Source: an uncultured Lachnospiraceae bacterium (GTDB lineage Bacteria > Bacillota > Clostridia > Lachnospirales > Lachnospiraceae). Taken from it: DNA of 50,843 nt. Both the position numbers and the translations under genes were made by a program. The stretch lies in assembly GCA_910588825.1 (NCBI GenBank), contig CAJURF010000018.1, positions 1 through 50,843 on the forward strand. Direction: 5' to 3'. Position 1 is the first letter of the stretch, and each line of letters starts with the position of its first letter. Below, piece after piece: positions 49,186 through 50,843 of this stretch. Under the pieces are notes generated by a model that was not told the DNA's origin, searched no databases, and saw only the letters and a list, made by a program, of their open reading frames with translations.

Positions 49186-50532
49186 TTATCTCAGGTATTC
49201 GCTGTTTACATACCCTTCCTGGTTCAGACTGGGCACATATACATACCAATATTGTCCTGGTGATGTACTGATCACATCTACTTCCGCGCCATTGGCAATT
49301 TTGCCGATTTCGTTGGATGAATCAAAAGCTGTGTCATTTCTAAGGGCCAGGTATCCAGAAGTTACATTTGCGTAGTATACCCCCACGAAGGAGCGGCCGC
49401 TTTGGCTTTGGCTCCGGCTGGGTGCAGGCGCTGATGTTGTAAGATAGCTGCTGTTTGTATACCCGTACATTCCCAGTGACGGGCTGTATACGTACCAGTA
49501 TGTTTCGCTTGTGTCAACTGCCCAGACATAGTCCCCATTGTTTATTTTTCCTATTTCATTTGAGCTGTTGAATGCTTTTGCGTTGCGCAGTGCCAGATAA
49601 CCTGTCTGGACAGAAGCATAATACTGTCCCAGATGGGTGGCCGGCGCTGCAGCAGGACCGCAGACCTTATTCTGAGCCCCTGCCGCCTGTGTCGGTGCCG
49701 CCGGCTGGGGTGTTGCTGCTGCCGGCGTAGAAGTATCGGCAGTCTTCACTTTCTTACTGGATAATTTTGAGCTCTCTACATAGCCGTATGTTTTGGAATT
49801 ACCTGCGTAGATATAGTCGAAATCACCTGACATATCTGCCATCAATGTAACCTTCTGTCCTCTTTCCAGGATACCCACTGCCGCCGCGTCTCCTTTCGGC
49901 AGACTACGGATGGTTGCAGTCTTCCCCTCTTTAATGTTTACATATTTTGTCACCGGTTCTGCCACTGCGTCTTTGTCGTTTGTGAGATAATAATTGGGCA
50001 TATACCCGATCACATCTTCTGACTTTATGTAAACCTTCCAATACTCATCTTCTTCTTTTTCGATCAGTGAAATCTTTTCCCCGTTAGAAAGCTTCGTTAA
50101 GACATCGCTTTCTTCATCGGGATTCTCACGCACCTTCACAACGTCTTTGCAGCCTGTAACGTAGTAATCTCCAATGGTATCAACTTTATTCTCTTTGGCG
50201 CTGGACAACATTACGCCTCCAAAGATCACTGCGCCCAGAACTCCAATCCCCGCAGCTGCTCCCCACATGATTGCGGTGGGGGAGGGCTTATAACTTCTGG
50301 TGTGGTTCCTGGCGCTGCTCTTTCCACCCCCGGATTGATAGTCAGGATACCTTGGATTGTTGTGGGAGTACCCAGGCTGGCTTCCGGGATACCCGGTATG
50401 ATTGGAATAGCCGGACTGGGTTTTGGAATAATCCGTATGATTATTTGTATTCGTATTGTTTAGGGGCTTTCCACAATTCGGGCATATTTTCCAATCAGCG
50501 TTTACTTCTTTACCGCATTTACTACAAAACAT
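49186..50532 (-). CDS. Zinc-ribbon, single-pass membrane protein with four SH3-like repeats
   Basis: 448 aa. A cytoplasmic zinc ribbon (Cys3, 6, 17, 20: FCSKCGKEV...ICPNCGKPL), a Tyr/Asn/Gly-rich low-complexity segment (25-75), a membrane helix (about 88-111) and an extracytoplasmic region. That region has four bacterial SH3-like modules (KDVVKVRENPDEESDVLTKL; ATIRSLPKGDAAAVG; YLALRNAKAFNSSNEIGKI; YLALRNDTAFDSSNEIGKI), the last two near-duplicates. SH3b domains usually bind peptidoglycan; the zinc ribbon may contact a cytoplasmic partner. It is the first gene of the operon with the serine hydrolase; GGAGGAACAGAT precedes the ATG. Confidence 0.85.
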   Translation of the reverse strand: MFCSKCGKEVNADWKICPNCGKPLNNTNTNNHTDYSKTQSGYSNHTGYPGSQPGYSHNNPRYPDYQSGGGKSSARNHTRSYKPSPTAIMWGAAAGIGVLGAVIFGGVMLSSAKENKVDTIGDYYVTGCKDVVKVRENPDEESDVLTKLSNGEKISLIEKEEDEYWKVYIKSEDVIGYMPNYYLTNDKDAVAEPVTKYVNIKEGKTATIRSLPKGDAAAVGILERGQKVTLMADMSGDFDYIYAGNSKTYGYVESSKLSSKKVKTADTSTPAAATPQPAAPTQAAGAQNKVCGPAAAPATHLGQYYASVQTGYLALRNAKAFNSSNEIGKINNGDYVWAVDTSETYWYVYSPSLGMYGYTNSSYLTTSAPAPSRSQSQSGRSFVGVYYANVTSGYLALRNDTAFDSSNEIGKIANGAEVDVISTSPGQYWYVYVPSLNQEGYVNSEYLR

Positions 50533-50582
50533 ATCTGTTCCTCCATAACTTATTCAACAATTTTACCGGCTTGATTGGCTTT

Positions 50583-50612
50583 ATTATACCTTATAGGATA
50601 TTAGATTAGCAA
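50583..50612 (-). promoter_or_regulatory. Promoter of the zinc-ribbon/SH3 operon
   Basis: On the minus strand TTGCTA (50607-50612) and TATAAT (50583-50588), spacer 18 bp, about 50 bp before the ATG. Confidence 0.65.
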
Positions 50613-50715
50613 CTAATTTATATTGGGAAAGGATTCTTGCCCGTCAACAGCATAGTGGGCAGATGGCGGAATAAAAAAGGTTAGACAAAAAAATTAAAAA
50701 AAATAGAAAAATATG

Positions 50716-50744
50716 TTGACAAGGCTGCCATATCATTATATAAT
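50716..50744 (+). promoter_or_regulatory. Strong promoter of the tRNA gene or cluster
   Basis: TTGACA (50716-50721) and TATAAT (50739-50744), perfect consensus hexamers with a 17-bp spacer, 46 bp upstream of the tRNA 5' end; typical for a stable-RNA operon that continues beyond the window. Confidence 0.9.
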
Positions 50745-50790
50745 AGCAGAGCAGGTGAGGGAAAACAAAAGAAATAAAGCAACACAGAAT

Positions 50791-50843
50791 GGGATCTTAG
50801 CTCAGTTGGGAGAGCATCTGCCTTACAAGCAGAGGGTCATAGG
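50791..50843 (+). tRNA. tRNA-Val (anticodon TAC), 5' part, cut by window edge
   Basis: GGGATCT acceptor strand, D arm GCTC-AGTTGGGA-GAGC, anticodon stem TCTGC/GCAGA with loop CTTACAA, so the anticodon is TAC (valine, GTA/GTG codons). The variable loop begins and the sequence ends before the T arm. No pseudogene signs are seen in the visible part. Confidence 0.92.

Noticed and set aside
1..50843. CRISPR arrays, insertion-sequence transposases, rRNA genes and prophage modules
   Set aside because: I looked on both strands and found no regularly spaced repeats, no DDE/IS transposase, no rRNA and no phage structural genes; the lone recombinase/AP2 remnant does not make a prophage.

Overview
The window is chromosomal DNA from a spore-forming Gram-positive anaerobe, most likely a Lachnospiraceae species (Blautia/Clostridium XIVa type). 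This rests on a SigK sporulation sigma factor, the hrcA-grpE-dnaK-dnaJ cluster behind a CIRCE operator, the ireB-ruvX-yrzB-fur-RNase J order, frequent TTG starts behind strong GGAGG sites, lipoprotein substrate-binding proteins, a corrinoid-protein activator and a SipW-type signal peptidase. The genus is an inference; no rRNA is present.

Region 1 (1-5.4 kb) is a scrapyard of broken accessory genes: the start of an XRE regulator, a serine recombinase fused to a zinc-ribbon/AP2 DNA-binding module and then frameshifted into the tail of a surface protein, an intact SipW-type signal peptidase, a lacI gene and an rbsC gene joined head to head by one deletion, an orphan sugar-binding lipoprotein, and a 27-codon stub resembling the start of a UroD/MtaA-type methyltransferase. 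Region 2 (5.4-18.3 kb) holds a YfhO-type membrane protein, a LysR regulator divergent from a RACo-type corrinoid activator, a two-component system between two secreted proteins, a TfoX-GyrI fusion, a FlaR-like P-loop protein and a MATE exporter. The leader of the two-component operon contains an inverted, decayed copy of the start of the response regulator gene.

Region 3 (18.3-20.7 kb) is a small accessory insert: an Rpn-family remnant, an unknown ORF and an AAA-ATPase/PD-(D/E)XK protein with its own promoter. Region 4 (20.7-31.9 kb) is the heat-shock cluster followed by a secreted cysteine-peptidase-like protein, an AEC transporter, prmA, rsmE, a cysteine desulfurase and thiI. A 165-bp, strand-polarised, highly structured repeat lies between dnaK and dnaJ; I regard it as the best candidate for something new.

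Region 5 (32-40.8 kb) is core RNA and envelope biology: an HPr-like protein without its active-site histidine, mtaB, ireB, ruvX, yrzB, fur, RNase J, ylbF, a short MltG-like protein, trmR, a U32 tRNA hydroxylase, and sigK on the other strand. NifS-type desulfurase with ThiI makes s4U, MtaB makes ms2t6A, and the U32 protein with TrmR should make ho5U and mo5U, so tRNA modification is a theme of the window. Region 6 (40.9-50.8 kb) carries an RND exporter with a large coiled-coil insertion, a REC-GGDEF-REC diguanylate cyclase, nagB, a lipoprotein barnase with its barstar, a class A beta-lactamase-fold serine hydrolase, a zinc-ribbon/SH3 membrane protein, and the 5' part of a tRNA-Val(TAC) at the right edge.
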